Numbered from the stretch's first letter, positions 1 through 5,944 are shown. The stretch: 9,633 nucleotides of DNA from Candidatus Ryanbacteria bacterium RIFCSPLOWO2_12_FULL_47_9c (GCA_001821795.1 MHOB01000002.1:1-9633), one strand, 5' to 3'. Translations and numbers: made by a program. Notes: generated from the sequence alone by a model not told the origin.

Positions 1-139
1 AATAATCACCGGCAATTTTTTTATTCGATTCGATTACTTCTTTTATAGTAAGTTGTGGAGCAGAAGGAGCTTTATTCCACAGATAAAGTGCTCCGCCAAC
101 AACGACCACGAGCACAACAACAAGCAGTTTTTTATTCAT
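1..139 (-). CDS. Partial exported or membrane-anchored protein, N-terminus only
   Basis: An open frame starts with ATG at 139 and runs off the left edge, giving 46 residues. The N-terminus is MNKK followed by a Leu/Val-rich hydrophobic stretch (about residues 5-19, ending VVGGALYLW). A Pro/Ala-rich linker (KAPSAPQ) and the start of a soluble segment (TIKEVIESNKK) come next. This is a signal peptide or single N-terminal anchor, so the body should lie outside the membrane. The family cannot be named from this fragment. It follows directly after the terminator of the DUF763 operon, so it has its own promoter. A TTTAAT -10-like box at 147-152 would start transcription about at the ATG. Confidence 0.6.
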   Translation of the reverse strand, partial: MNKKLLVVVLVVVVGGALYLWNKAPSAPQLTIKEVIESNKKIAGDY

Positions 140-146
140 AAAAAAG

Positions 147-152
147 ATTAAA
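147..152 (-). promoter_or_regulatory. Candidate -10 box for the left-edge exported gene
   Basis: TTTAAT reads on the minus strand from 152 to 147, with 7 nt between it and the ATG at 139. A start site 7 nt downstream falls at 140, which predicts an essentially leaderless mRNA. No convincing -35 was found at normal spacing. No Shine-Dalgarno sequence fits between box and start codon. Confidence 0.3.
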
Positions 153-158
153 GCTCAT

Positions 159-187
159 AAAAAGACCTTACTAGCAGGGTAGCAAGG
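159..187 (-). terminator. Rho-independent terminator of the DUF763 operon
   Basis: On the minus strand the stem CCTTGCTA pairs with TAGTAAGG (8 pairs, one G-U) around a CCCTGC loop at 166-187. TCTTTTT follows at 165-159. It begins 7 nt after the DUF763 TAA stop (195-197), the expected place for the end of the five-gene operon that starts at 4314. Confidence 0.75.
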
Positions 188-194
188 ATACGCG

Positions 195-971
195 TTAAAA
201 CGCAAGTTGGTGTTTTTCTAGTTTTTCCAGCGTGCGGGATTTTTCGGTTTTATTGATGCGCGCTTTTGCTACCACGCGCTTCATTGTCTCGATTGTTTTA
301 TCATACGTCGGCCGGTCAACAGGATATGGCGTGGCGTCTTTGCAGCCGTGCGCAAACGAATAGCGCGCCGGATCTTCGTAGCTTGGACGCGCTCCATAAA
401 TCACCTCGCCCACAAGTGCGAGCGCGCGAACCGTTTTTGGCCCGACGCCTTCGGTCGCGAGCAAGTTCTCGTAGCTTTCTGGTTTTTTGTCTGCGAGACG
501 AGCGAGAATTTTTTCAAGATATTTACTTTTGGAAAAATCTTCGATCTCGACGGGATGCGAATGAAATTCTGTATTTGCAAGCTCAAGCAAGCTCAACTGT
601 CCATTAGCTGTCTGCATGGCAACCATGCGCGAAAGTTCTGATGAATGTTTGCGCAAAATTTTAATATCTTTCATGATTTGGTTGTACCCGCCTTCGATGA
701 GTTCCACTGAAAGCGTGCGCGTAGAGCCGCTCGCTTTTGCGGAAAGATCGAGCACTTGATTTTCAAGCGTTTGTGTAACAATCCCCGCATGCGGCTCGCA
801 TACAATATCGTTTATATTTTCAGAAAACCAATGATACCTCCGCGCTGTTTGATTCGCCGTATTCATACCTTGTTGTACTACACTCCACGCTCCATTTCTA
901 GAAAAGAAAAACGCGTGATGATAAATTTGGTAACTATCTTGCACAAGCGCGCTGTCAACTTTCGCGCTCAT
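195..971 (-). CDS. DUF763 protein, C-terminal two thirds after an in-frame amber codon
   Basis: This 258-aa frame holds the larger part of a DUF763-family protein, a family of unknown biochemical function. Family landmarks visible by eye are SAKVDSALVQD with YHH (residues 2-19), VVQQGMN (31-37), ARRYHW (43-48), a helix-hairpin-helix-like segment ATEGVGPKTVRALALV (172-187) that suggests nucleic-acid contact, and DPARYSFAHGCKD plus PYPVDR (200-220). It is in the same frame as the fragment at 975-1358. Only TAG (975-977) and one CGC codon separate them, so both are one ancestral gene of about 387 codons. The ATG at 971 could allow restart by a ribosome that stopped at the amber codon. No Shine-Dalgarno is evident. 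The gene is last in its operon and is followed by a terminator. Confidence 0.8.
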   Translation of the reverse strand: MSAKVDSALVQDSYQIYHHAFFFSRNGAWSVVQQGMNTANQTARRYHWFSENINDIVCEPHAGIVTQTLENQVLDLSAKASGSTRTLSVELIEGGYNQIMKDIKILRKHSSELSRMVAMQTANGQLSLLELANTEFHSHPVEIEDFSKSKYLEKILARLADKKPESYENLLATEGVGPKTVRALALVGEVIYGARPSYEDPARYSFAHGCKDATPYPVDRPTYDKTIETMKRVVAKARINKTEKSRTLEKLEKHQLAF

Positions 972-974
972 GCG

Positions 975-1358
975 CTAGTTATACACAAGTTTTTCCGCCT
1001 GCCCTTCGGGCAATGCCAAACGCGCGCCCCACTTTTCTATTTCTTCGGGCGTTCTTTGCGAAGTTTTTCCTTTTCCGCCGCAAATAAAAATTCCAAGCTC
1101 TTGCTCCTCGCCTTTAATCGCCTCTTTCAAGGCGGCAGTCAAAATAGTCGTAAGCCCAGACGCATTCCAGTCAAACGCAAGCACCGTGCCGAGCGACTGA
1201 AACCAGACTGGATCTGAAATGCGCTTTATGAATTCGTCAGGGCCGTATTCTGCCACCAGCGCCCGCACCATCTCGCGGCCCAATTTCACCATGCGCTCAA
1301 ACAACCACGGCGGACATTTGCCATAGTCGAGCGTGAATGTCGCAATCCCGCGGTTCAT
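975..1358 (-). CDS. DUF763 protein, N-terminal third ending at an in-frame amber codon
   Basis: This 127-aa fragment starts at ATG 1358, overlapping the TGA of the YdcF-like gene by 4 nt (ATGA). It carries the DUF763 N-terminal signature: RGIATF near the start, GKCPPWLFERMVKLGREMV (residues 13-31), PVWFQSLGTVLAFDW, SGLTT, ALKEAI and GGKGKTSQRTPEEI. Translation stops at TAG (975-977). By recollection of the family pattern (SRLSAKVD), the stop sits where a Ser is usual, just before R-M-S-A-K-V-D, which is one base away from TCG. The N-terminal part alone is unlikely to be a complete fold. It may be a recent nonsense mutation, a true two-subunit split, or a read-through codon. Confidence 0.75.
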   Translation of the reverse strand: MNRGIATFTLDYGKCPPWLFERMVKLGREMVRALVAEYGPDEFIKRISDPVWFQSLGTVLAFDWNASGLTTILTAALKEAIKGEEQELGIFICGGKGKTSQRTPEEIEKWGARLALPEGQAEKLVYN

Positions 1359-2050
1359 AATTTTTTTGCTTGTTCCCCTTCACTTCCATGACGAACAGCG
1401 CGAGTAATCGCGCGAGGAATTTTACCCTTTCTATCAATGGTAAGCAGTCCACTCAAAATCTTTTCTTTCATGCTCTCCCATTTTACATGCTTTGATTCCA
1501 TGAACTGCTCCACGAACTTTTCGTAATGGTTTATACCCATCTTTGATCTTCGTTTTGAAAGCCATTCTTCTGCTGGAAAACCAGACACCTCAATGCCTTG
1601 ATTTTCAAAAATTTTCTTTGCGCGGTCTAAGTGATAGCTATTGGTAAGCAACGCGGCGTTTTGAATACCATATTTTTCTAAAATAGCACCGACACCCTCT
1701 GCATTTTCCTGTGTATTTAAAGATTCTTCTTCAAGAATTATTTTGTCTTCTGGAATATCAGGATATTTTTTTAGAAAATAGCGCCGCATGGACTCCGCAT
1801 CAGAGGGATACTGCTCTCCAGACGCCTTGCCTCCAGTAAAAATAATTTTATCTACAAGCCCTGCCTTGTACATTTCGACTGCCGCCAACACACGCATCTT
1901 TCCGTCTTGGCTAAGATGAAAACCGTGCTCTGGTGAATCTTTCTCATCCGGTCTCCATATCCTATCTAAAACAATCAGCGCACCGAGCTTTTCGGGCGTT
2001 TTCTTGCCCTCCATATTATTTTCAATTGGCGGGGGAAATTCAAAACTCAT
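1355..2050 (-). CDS. YdcF-like protein, DUF218 domain
   Basis: This DUF218/YdcF-superfamily protein has 231 aa from ATG 2050. The family includes YdcF, which binds S-adenosylmethionine, and ElyC/SanA-type envelope proteins; the activity here is unknown. Visible landmarks are the first strand GALIVLDRIW, a helix (MRVLAAVEMYKAGLV), the IIFTGGKASGE turn, SDAESM, and the acidic EEESLNTQENA segment where families of this type have a conserved E-x-x-S-x-(N/D)T. LLTNSYHLDRA follows with its His. No signal peptide or membrane segment is present, so a cytoplasmic site is likely. An upstream extension to 2107 is open, but ATG 2050 overlaps the Nudix TGA (ATGA), matching the other junctions in this operon. 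Its own TGA overlaps the DUF763 ATG in the same way. Confidence 0.8.
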   Translation of the reverse strand: MSFEFPPPIENNMEGKKTPEKLGALIVLDRIWRPDEKDSPEHGFHLSQDGKMRVLAAVEMYKAGLVDKIIFTGGKASGEQYPSDAESMRRYFLKKYPDIPEDKIILEEESLNTQENAEGVGAILEKYGIQNAALLTNSYHLDRAKKIFENQGIEVSGFPAEEWLSKRRSKMGINHYEKFVEQFMESKHVKWESMKEKILSGLLTIDRKGKIPRAITRAVRHGSEGEQAKKL

Positions 2051-2565
2051 ACTTTCTCGCCATTTTCGAGATAGCAAACACGCCCACTCTCTATCGCCTC
2101 GAGACATTTCGGAATCCTTAGTGCAAGATTCGCGCGTAGCAACTTTAGTGCCTCGTCGATGGTGACAAAACGATATTCGCTTAACTCTTCTTCCTGTATC
2201 CGAATGTCGCTTATTTGACCGTCCGACAAAATTCCTCCATCAAATACAAACTGAAAAACTTCAGGTTTTCGTAAATTCTCTCCAAGATACTCATATGATC
2301 CCGCGGTTACATAGTCAACGCAGAGCAAGGTGGGATCTGTGATATCTAAACTTACCTCTTCCTTAACTTCCCTAATGCACGCGGTACGTGGTGATTCATC
2401 CGCGTCTACTACGCCTCCGGGGATCGTCCAGCCGTCTTTATAGGTGGGCTTCACGATCAAAAGCCGGTTTTTACGGTCAAACATTATGGCGCCCGTAGCC
2501 ATGTGTTTTTTAGGCAAACCATCGAAATATTTTTGCTTTTCTTCGGCAGTATATTTAATGGACAT
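2047..2565 (-). CDS. Nudix hydrolase
   Basis: A complete 172-aa Nudix hydrolase, expected to cleave nucleoside-diphosphate-linked substrates with Mg2+. The Nudix box starts at G51 (GGVVDADESPR) and continues with A62, R65-E66 and E69-E70 in REVKEEVSL, so GX5EX7REUXEE is intact. The small residue after the two glutamates, normally Gly, is Ser72. The metal-binding glutamates are all present, so activity is likely. The substrate cannot be read from sequence; TGAIMFDRKNRLLIVKP and WTIPGG are common to many subfamilies. ATG 2565 lies 11 nt inside the end of the dehydrogenase gene. Its stop overlaps the YdcF-like start by 4 nt, so translation is probably coupled on both sides. Confidence 0.88.
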   Translation of the reverse strand: MSIKYTAEEKQKYFDGLPKKHMATGAIMFDRKNRLLIVKPTYKDGWTIPGGVVDADESPRTACIREVKEEVSLDITDPTLLCVDYVTAGSYEYLGENLRKPEVFQFVFDGGILSDGQISDIRIQEEELSEYRFVTIDEALKLLRANLALRIPKCLEAIESGRVCYLENGEKV

Positions 2566-3790
2566 AGGTAACTTTATATATCACACCGGCTTTATCGTCA
2601 GAGACATACATAATACCGTCCGACTGGATAAGAGCGCCGACCGGGCGGCCAAGAGCACCTTCTGATGTGAGCCAGCCGCTCATAAAATCTTCAACGCCTT
2701 GATAATTCCCTTTTGCATCAAACTTCATGCGGACAACCTTATAACCAGTGGGCACCGTGCGGTTCCACGAACCATGATACGCAACGATCAGGTCGTACCA
2801 ATAATCTTCAGGCCATGCTGAATCGCTTGGAACGAACGCAAGCCCAAGCGGCGCCGAATGTGCCGGAATATCAACAAACGATGGTATTTCAAATGGCTCC
2901 ATGCACGGATTTCGGATGTAGGTATTTTTATCGAAGTCGGTATCATGAATATTTTTGCCGTAGCAATTTGGCCAGCCAAAATCCGAAGGATTTTGCCCCG
3001 AGTTCGCCGAGGGGCTACCGATTATATTAATTTCATCGGGCGGCAAGTCATCTCCCAAAAAGTCTCGGCCCATTTCGGTAACCCACATTTTTCCATCAAC
3101 GGGATTAAACGTCATGAATGGCGCATTACGAAGCCCTTTGGCAAAGAGTTTGAAATCAGAACCGTCACTTTTCATCGAGTAGATCGTACCGCGCCGCTCA
3201 TCTTTTTCTACACACACATTACACGTCGAGCCGAGCTTCACATAGAGTCGGCCATCGGGACCAAATCGAATTGAATGATAATTATGATTGCCGCCAGCGG
3301 GAAGATCAATAATCTTGCGTGGTTTACCTGTCGAAAAAAGATCAATGTACGATATCTTATCCTCCTCTGAATAATATAGTAATCTTGGTAACTTAGGATC
3401 AAACGCAAGCCCATGTGGATTGCGAAGATTGGTCAGCACGTCTTCTTGATGGAAAACAACTCCATTTCTAATATCAAGACGTGTTATGAACCCCTCTTTC
3501 GTGCGTGAAACCCACATGTTTCCATCATCGCCAAAAGCCATGTCACGGGCACCCGAAAGATCTTTTGCAAAAATAGAAATAGAAAATCCGGGCGGAAGTT
3601 TAAGGGGAAGATCAGTTGCATTTTGCGCAGGTGGCAAACTATCACTCGCTGGCGGCACAAGTTTTGTAATATCTTGAGACGGCGATCTCAATGCAGGACC
3701 AACGCCAGCAAAATATGTGCGGTAGAAAAAATATCCCGCCGCGCTGATGGTTAAAAGAATAATGATAATAAAAACAAAATTCCTTTTCAT
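2555..3790 (-). CDS. Secreted sorbosone dehydrogenase / PQQ-type glucose dehydrogenase-like beta-propeller
   Basis: A 411-aa protein of the GSDH/L-sorbosone dehydrogenase superfamily. Residues 5-23 form a signal anchor, followed by a Pro/Ser-rich linker to about 65 and then a six-bladed-propeller-type domain. Family landmarks are LPPGFSISIFAKDL, RDMAFGDDG, NPHGLAFDP, NHNYHSIRFGPDGRLYV (168-184), GSTCNVC (187-193), GLRNAP, GRDFLGDDLPPDEIN (241-255), FGWPNCYG, HSAPLGLAF, YHGSWNR, and GRPVGAL near the end. Homologues oxidise sugars with PQQ. No PQQ synthesis gene is visible here, so the cofactor would have to be scavenged or the domain may bind sugar without oxidation. The four cysteines (190, 193, 276, 296) could form disulfides outside the cell. 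The gene overlaps both neighbours, by 4 and 11 nt. Confidence 0.85.
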   Translation of the reverse strand: MKRNFVFIIIILLTISAAGYFFYRTYFAGVGPALRSPSQDITKLVPPASDSLPPAQNATDLPLKLPPGFSISIFAKDLSGARDMAFGDDGNMWVSRTKEGFITRLDIRNGVVFHQEDVLTNLRNPHGLAFDPKLPRLLYYSEEDKISYIDLFSTGKPRKIIDLPAGGNHNYHSIRFGPDGRLYVKLGSTCNVCVEKDERRGTIYSMKSDGSDFKLFAKGLRNAPFMTFNPVDGKMWVTEMGRDFLGDDLPPDEINIIGSPSANSGQNPSDFGWPNCYGKNIHDTDFDKNTYIRNPCMEPFEIPSFVDIPAHSAPLGLAFVPSDSAWPEDYWYDLIVAYHGSWNRTVPTGYKVVRMKFDAKGNYQGVEDFMSGWLTSEGALGRPVGALIQSDGIMYVSDDKAGVIYKVTYVH

Positions 3791-4314
3791 TGAGAGTGAA
3801 ATTCGAGTTCTTTTTCAAGACGCCAGTAATCCCTCCGCCATACATAAACAGTAACACCATCGACCAGAAAATTAAGCTTCGGCAAGGATCTTTCTATCTC
3901 CGCTTTGTACTTTATTATGCGCTCGGCACTTGAAATACTAATAGTTGAATGGGGGTGATATTCATCCGCGTCCTGATTTTTGCGTTTTGTTTCCCTTCGA
4001 TAAGCAGAAGTTATTGCGCTTAGCACCTCTTGTTGCAGGCGTCCCAATCCGTCTGGTTTTGTAAAATAGAAAAAAAGGACCTTTTCATGAAAAATACCAA
4101 GCCCATTAATCGCAAGTGGAAACGGCGAAAAATTTTGTGCAATTTTACTAAGCTCGTTCGTAAAAACATGAAAATCACCGGCAAGATCAAACGGCGCTAA
4201 AAGTGTGATATGTGACGGGATCTTCCGAAACCCTGCGGGAAAGTACTTTTTCTTAAATACATCCATTTTTTGTACTACCGAAGTTGGTACTTTTAATGTT
4301 ACGAGAACCCTCAT
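3787..4314 (-). CDS. 2H phosphoesterase, 2'-5' RNA ligase family
   Basis: A 175-aa protein with the two-histidine phosphoesterase signature: HIT at residues 35-37 (in SHITLLAPF) and HST at 122-124 (in HPHSTISI). These are the paired catalytic H-x-T/S motifs of the LigT/ThpR and cyclic phosphodiesterase superfamily, whose members act on 2',3'-cyclic phosphate or 2'-5'-linked RNA ends and small nucleotides. Substrate cannot be predicted. ATG 4314 is chosen because the frame begins here and a TACAAT -10 box (4326-4321) would start transcription on this very base. That makes it the first, probably leaderless, gene of the five-gene operon. Its TGA overlaps the dehydrogenase ATG (ATGA). Confidence 0.85.
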   Translation of the reverse strand: MRVLVTLKVPTSVVQKMDVFKKKYFPAGFRKIPSHITLLAPFDLAGDFHVFTNELSKIAQNFSPFPLAINGLGIFHEKVLFFYFTKPDGLGRLQQEVLSAITSAYRRETKRKNQDADEYHPHSTISISSAERIIKYKAEIERSLPKLNFLVDGVTVYVWRRDYWRLEKELEFHSQ

Positions 4315-4319
4315 ATCTC

Positions 4320-4352
4320 TATTGTAACGGCCTCTCCCTTTTTGTTACAATA
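4320..4352. promoter_or_regulatory. Nearly symmetric divergent promoter with interlocked -35/-10 boxes
   Basis: TATTGTAAC (4320-4328) and GTTACAATA (4344-4352) form a perfect 9-bp inverted repeat with a 15-bp spacer. Rightward, TTGTAA (4322-4327) and TACAAT (4346-4351) are 18 bp apart. Leftward, the same bases read as TTGTAA (4350-4345) and TACAAT (4326-4321), again 18 bp apart. Each -35 therefore overlaps the opposite -10. The rightward box also has TGT before it (extended -10 form). Predicted start sites fall at about 4358 and 4314, next to or on the two start codons (4360 and 4314). Instead of or besides a promoter, it could be an operator for a dimeric repressor. Confidence 0.65.
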
Positions 4353-4359
4353 TGAACGT

Positions 4360-4545
4360 ATGGCTACCAAGAAAGTTGTCGTGCGCACGGGCGCAAAAGT
4401 GCCGGTTTCGGGCCAGTACCGCGCGGGGTCAGGCAAAGCGGAGGTCACACTCATCAAGGGTCATCGCGTCCCTCCCAACCGCACAGGCAAGCTCGAAACA
4501 TGGCACCTTGTAGACAAAACCCGCCACCCGAAAAAGAAAAATTAG
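4360..4545 (+). CDS. YjzC-like small basic protein
   Basis: A 61-aa basic protein beginning MATKKVVVRTGAKVPVSG and ending in a lysine-rich tail. The pattern G-x-K-x-P-x-S-G-x-Y followed by G-(E/H)-R-x-P-P-N and a closing W-x-L-V resembles the YjzC-like family of small proteins of unknown role; the match is by eye. The frame is open from a TTG at 4342, but that TTG lies inside the -10 region, so ATG 4360 is preferred. The mRNA would then be leaderless or nearly so. It is the only plus-strand gene in the window. Its TAG overlaps the TAA of the convergent DUF3850 gene, leaving no room for a terminator between them. Confidence 0.75.
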   Translation: MATKKVVVRTGAKVPVSGQYRAGSGKAEVTLIKGHRVPPNRTGKLETWHLVDKTRHPKKKN

Positions 4546-4811
4546 AGCAGAGAGATAATTTGCAAGCCTTTTTCTTTTACTTCTTTTGGATCATTGAATG
4601 TAAGCCCTTCCGGCTTGAACTTAAATACATAGCCAACTTTTTTTTCAATCGTTCTGCCGGTATATAATTTTGTTTTTGGATCCCACTCTTCAAGCACGAG
4701 CGTATCGCCATCTGCAATTTCAAAATCGTTGATTCGTAAATAGAAAGTCTTACGCCCAGCAACGATCTCGCCAAAAAGCTCCGGCCAAGTTTTCTTTTTG
4801 ATGACCGCCAT
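4542..4811 (-). CDS. DUF3850 / ASCH-like (PUA fold) protein
   Basis: An 89-aa protein resembling DUF3850, part of the ASCH/PUA-like superfamily that generally binds RNA or modified nucleosides. Landmarks are the N-terminal KKKTWPELFGEIVAGRKTFYLR, the NDFEIADGDTLVLEEWDP segment (compare K-T-x-x-x-R-x-N-D and G-D-x-L-x-L-x-E-x-x-P) and YTGRTI with KKVGYVF. ATG 4811 is preferred over the in-frame TTG at 4814 because it forms a TGATG junction with the stop of the upstream Cys-rich gene, a usual coupling arrangement. The 3' end overlaps the stop codon of the convergent YjzC-like gene by 4 nt. Confidence 0.75.
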   Translation of the reverse strand: MAVIKKKTWPELFGEIVAGRKTFYLRINDFEIADGDTLVLEEWDPKTKLYTGRTIEKKVGYVFKFKPEGLTFNDPKEVKEKGLQIISLL

Positions 4812-5191
4812 CAATTTGTAGTGTCGATTCTTCCTCTCACATTCCTACGAAATATATTTTTCCAACCTATTTCGATCCACTCGGAGAGCATGGATCTATC
4901 TGGAGTTCTACATACTACTTGATTTTGCGATGGAGTATCGACATATCGCAAAGAACATTGGCGACTATATCGAACACCATAACAAGTTAGAGCCGACTCA
5001 CAATCATAACAAACACCAGACGGCTCACGAACCCGGGTAATGCCAAAACATTTATATGTCTCGGTGTATATAGGTTCACCGGGAATGTCAATCGGCCCTC
5101 TGTCGCTTTTCTCGGCTTGTTTGGGAAAGAAAACTAAAACGAGCGCTATTGGAAGCACGATGTAGATAAATACTTTGAGAACCTTCCTCAC
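4811..5191 (-). CDS. Membrane-anchored Cys-rich protein, unknown family
   Basis: A 126-aa protein starting with GTG at 5191. Residues 5-22 (LKVFIYIVLPIALVLVFF) form a signal anchor. The rest is a short extracytoplasmic domain with six cysteines at about 48, 61, 64, 70, 79 and 94 (YKCFGITR, GVCYDCESALTCYG, RQCS, VVCRT). An even number of closely spaced cysteines outside the membrane suggests disulfides or a metal site. No named family was recognised. The start codon overlaps the TGA of a duplicated copy of the ABC permease tail (GTGA), exactly as the membrane protein at 6604 overlaps the real permease. This gene was probably the direct neighbour of the permease before the segment between the two repeats arrived. 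Confidence 0.7.
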   Translation of the reverse strand: MRKVLKVFIYIVLPIALVLVFFPKQAEKSDRGPIDIPGEPIYTETYKCFGITRVREPSGVCYDCESALTCYGVRYSRQCSLRYVDTPSQNQVVCRTPDRSMLSEWIEIGWKNIFRRNVRGRIDTTN

Positions 5192-5239
5192 TTTCTAATT
5201 CTATATCCAATCTTAAAGAGATACCACACGAGCCAGCCG
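5187..5239. repeat. 53-bp direct repeat, copy A: displaced 3' tail of the ABC permease gene
   Basis: This stretch matches 6600-6652 at 52 of 53 positions (only 5193 T versus 6606 C differs) in the same orientation, 1413 bp away. On the minus strand it encodes WLVWYLFKIGYRIRK plus TGA, the C-terminal residues of the permease with the final E changed to K. Only the tail is present; identity stops abruptly at 5239/5240. Confidence 0.92.
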
Positions 5240-5265
5240 TGGCCCTGCGTGTTCCAAGGTTCCAC
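5188..5265 (-). other. Possible 25-codon leader ORF joining REP palindrome and permease tail
   Basis: A GTG inside the REP-like palindrome (5265-5263) opens a 25-codon frame that enters the duplicated permease tail in its original frame. It ends at TGA 5188-5190, overlapping the GTG start of the Cys-rich gene. AAGGTGG around the GTG is not a proper upstream Shine-Dalgarno. If translated, it would restore the coupling that the Cys-rich gene once had with the permease. There is no direct proof of translation. Confidence 0.25.
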
Positions 5266-5270
5266 CTTGG
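5254..5270. repeat. REP-like palindrome, copy 1
   Basis: CCAAGGT-tcc-ACCTTGG forms a perfect 7-bp stem with a 3-nt loop, 8 bp if the flanking T/A pair is included. It begins 5 nt after the transposase stop codon. The loop reads TCC on the plus strand, inverted relative to copies 2 and 3. With copy 3 it brackets the transposase gene. No T-run follows on either strand, so it is not a normal terminator. Confidence 0.85.
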
Positions 5271-5275
5271 AGTTG

Positions 5276-5938
5276 TCACGTGTTCGCAGCGTCTTTATAC
5301 TGCAACCACTCTTTGTGAAAATCTGCAAATGATTGCGCGTCCTTAAAATATTTTGGGAATTCCACAGCGCTTAAGATTATTTTCTCTGTACGTTCCACCC
5401 CTACACAATCTGGATAACTAGAATAACGATATTTAGCGATAAAATTTTTTGCGCGTGCAATGTCGCGAACTCCACTTTCCTTCCACTTTGACTCAATAAT
5501 CTTTATCGGATTTAAGTGAATATATGCAAACAAATACTTTAAATATTCATCGCGATCAACGTGCTCTGCCTTGAACGTTCCTTGGAATAATGCGCCGACT
5601 CGCTCATATTTCTTATTGAAGTACATTGAGTAGCCCGTCGTTAGCTTTCGAAGAAATTCGGTAATTCCTCCCCTTCGCATCTCTTTAACCAACAAATGAA
5701 AATGATTTGGCATCAACACATACGCGCCAATCGCCGTTTGCTGACCTCCGCGCTCTATCGACTCCAAGGTGGAACCTTGGATAAGTTTGTAGATCACCGC
5801 TTGTTTGCCGTTTGCGATGTATAGAAGACGTTGAAAGCGCAGATAATCGCCATCATCAAGAAATACGTCGCGCATCTCTACTCCACGATTATAGATATGA
5901 TAATACTCTCCGGACGCGAAAACAATTTTCCTTTCCAT
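5276..5938 (-). CDS. REP-associated tyrosine transposase (RAYT, Y1/HUH family)
   Basis: A complete 220-aa Y1-type transposase. The N-terminal YYHIYNRGV is typical of the family. LMPNHFHLLVKE contains the HUH metal-binding pair (HFH, about residues 79-81). The helix FLRKLTTGYSMYFNKKY carries the candidate catalytic tyrosine. GALFQGTFKAEHVD, YLKYLFAYIHLNP and YRYSSYPDC are all usual RAYT blocks. The protein nicks and joins single-stranded DNA at hairpins through a 5'-phosphotyrosine and is thought to spread or process REP sequences. A REP-like palindrome lies inside the gene and encodes QGSTL (about residues 54-58), upstream of the HUH motif. No frameshift is seen. TAAAAT at 5950-5945 would give a leaderless start at ATG 5938. 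Confidence 0.9.
   Translation of the reverse strand: MERKIVFASGEYYHIYNRGVEMRDVFLDDGDYLRFQRLLYIANGKQAVIYKLIQGSTLESIERGGQQTAIGAYVLMPNHFHLLVKEMRRGGITEFLRKLTTGYSMYFNKKYERVGALFQGTFKAEHVDRDEYLKYLFAYIHLNPIKIIESKWKESGVRDIARAKNFIAKYRYSSYPDCVGVERTEKIILSAVEFPKYFKDAQSFADFHKEWLQYKDAANT
5764..5780. repeat. REP-like palindrome, copy 2, inside the transposase gene
   Basis: CCAAGGTGGAACCTTGG, identical to the 17-bp core at 5972-5988 and the reverse complement of 5254-5270. It is read in frame on the minus strand as part of IQGSTLE without disturbing the transposase. Flanking T/A extends the stem to 8 bp. Shared flanks reach 20-21 bp with the other copies. Confidence 0.85.
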
Positions 5939-5944
5939 CCCCTT

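Noticed and set aside
192..203. Small hairpin GCGTT/AACGC at the DUF763 stop codon
   Set aside because: A 5-bp stem with a 2-nt loop is marginal; the real terminator is the stronger hairpin at 159-187.
756..1217. 153-aa plus-strand ORF opposite DUF763
   Set aside because: It is antisense to clearly conserved DUF763 motifs in both halves, and its composition is typical of a shadow frame.
2051..2107. Upstream extension of the YdcF-like gene to 2107
   Set aside because: The added residues lie inside the Nudix gene, and the ATGA junction at 2050 matches the operon's other junctions.
5088..5279. 63-aa minus-strand ORF starting with GTG at the transposase stop
   Set aside because: It crosses the palindrome and the permease tail out of frame and enters the Cys-rich gene in the wrong frame; a chance frame.
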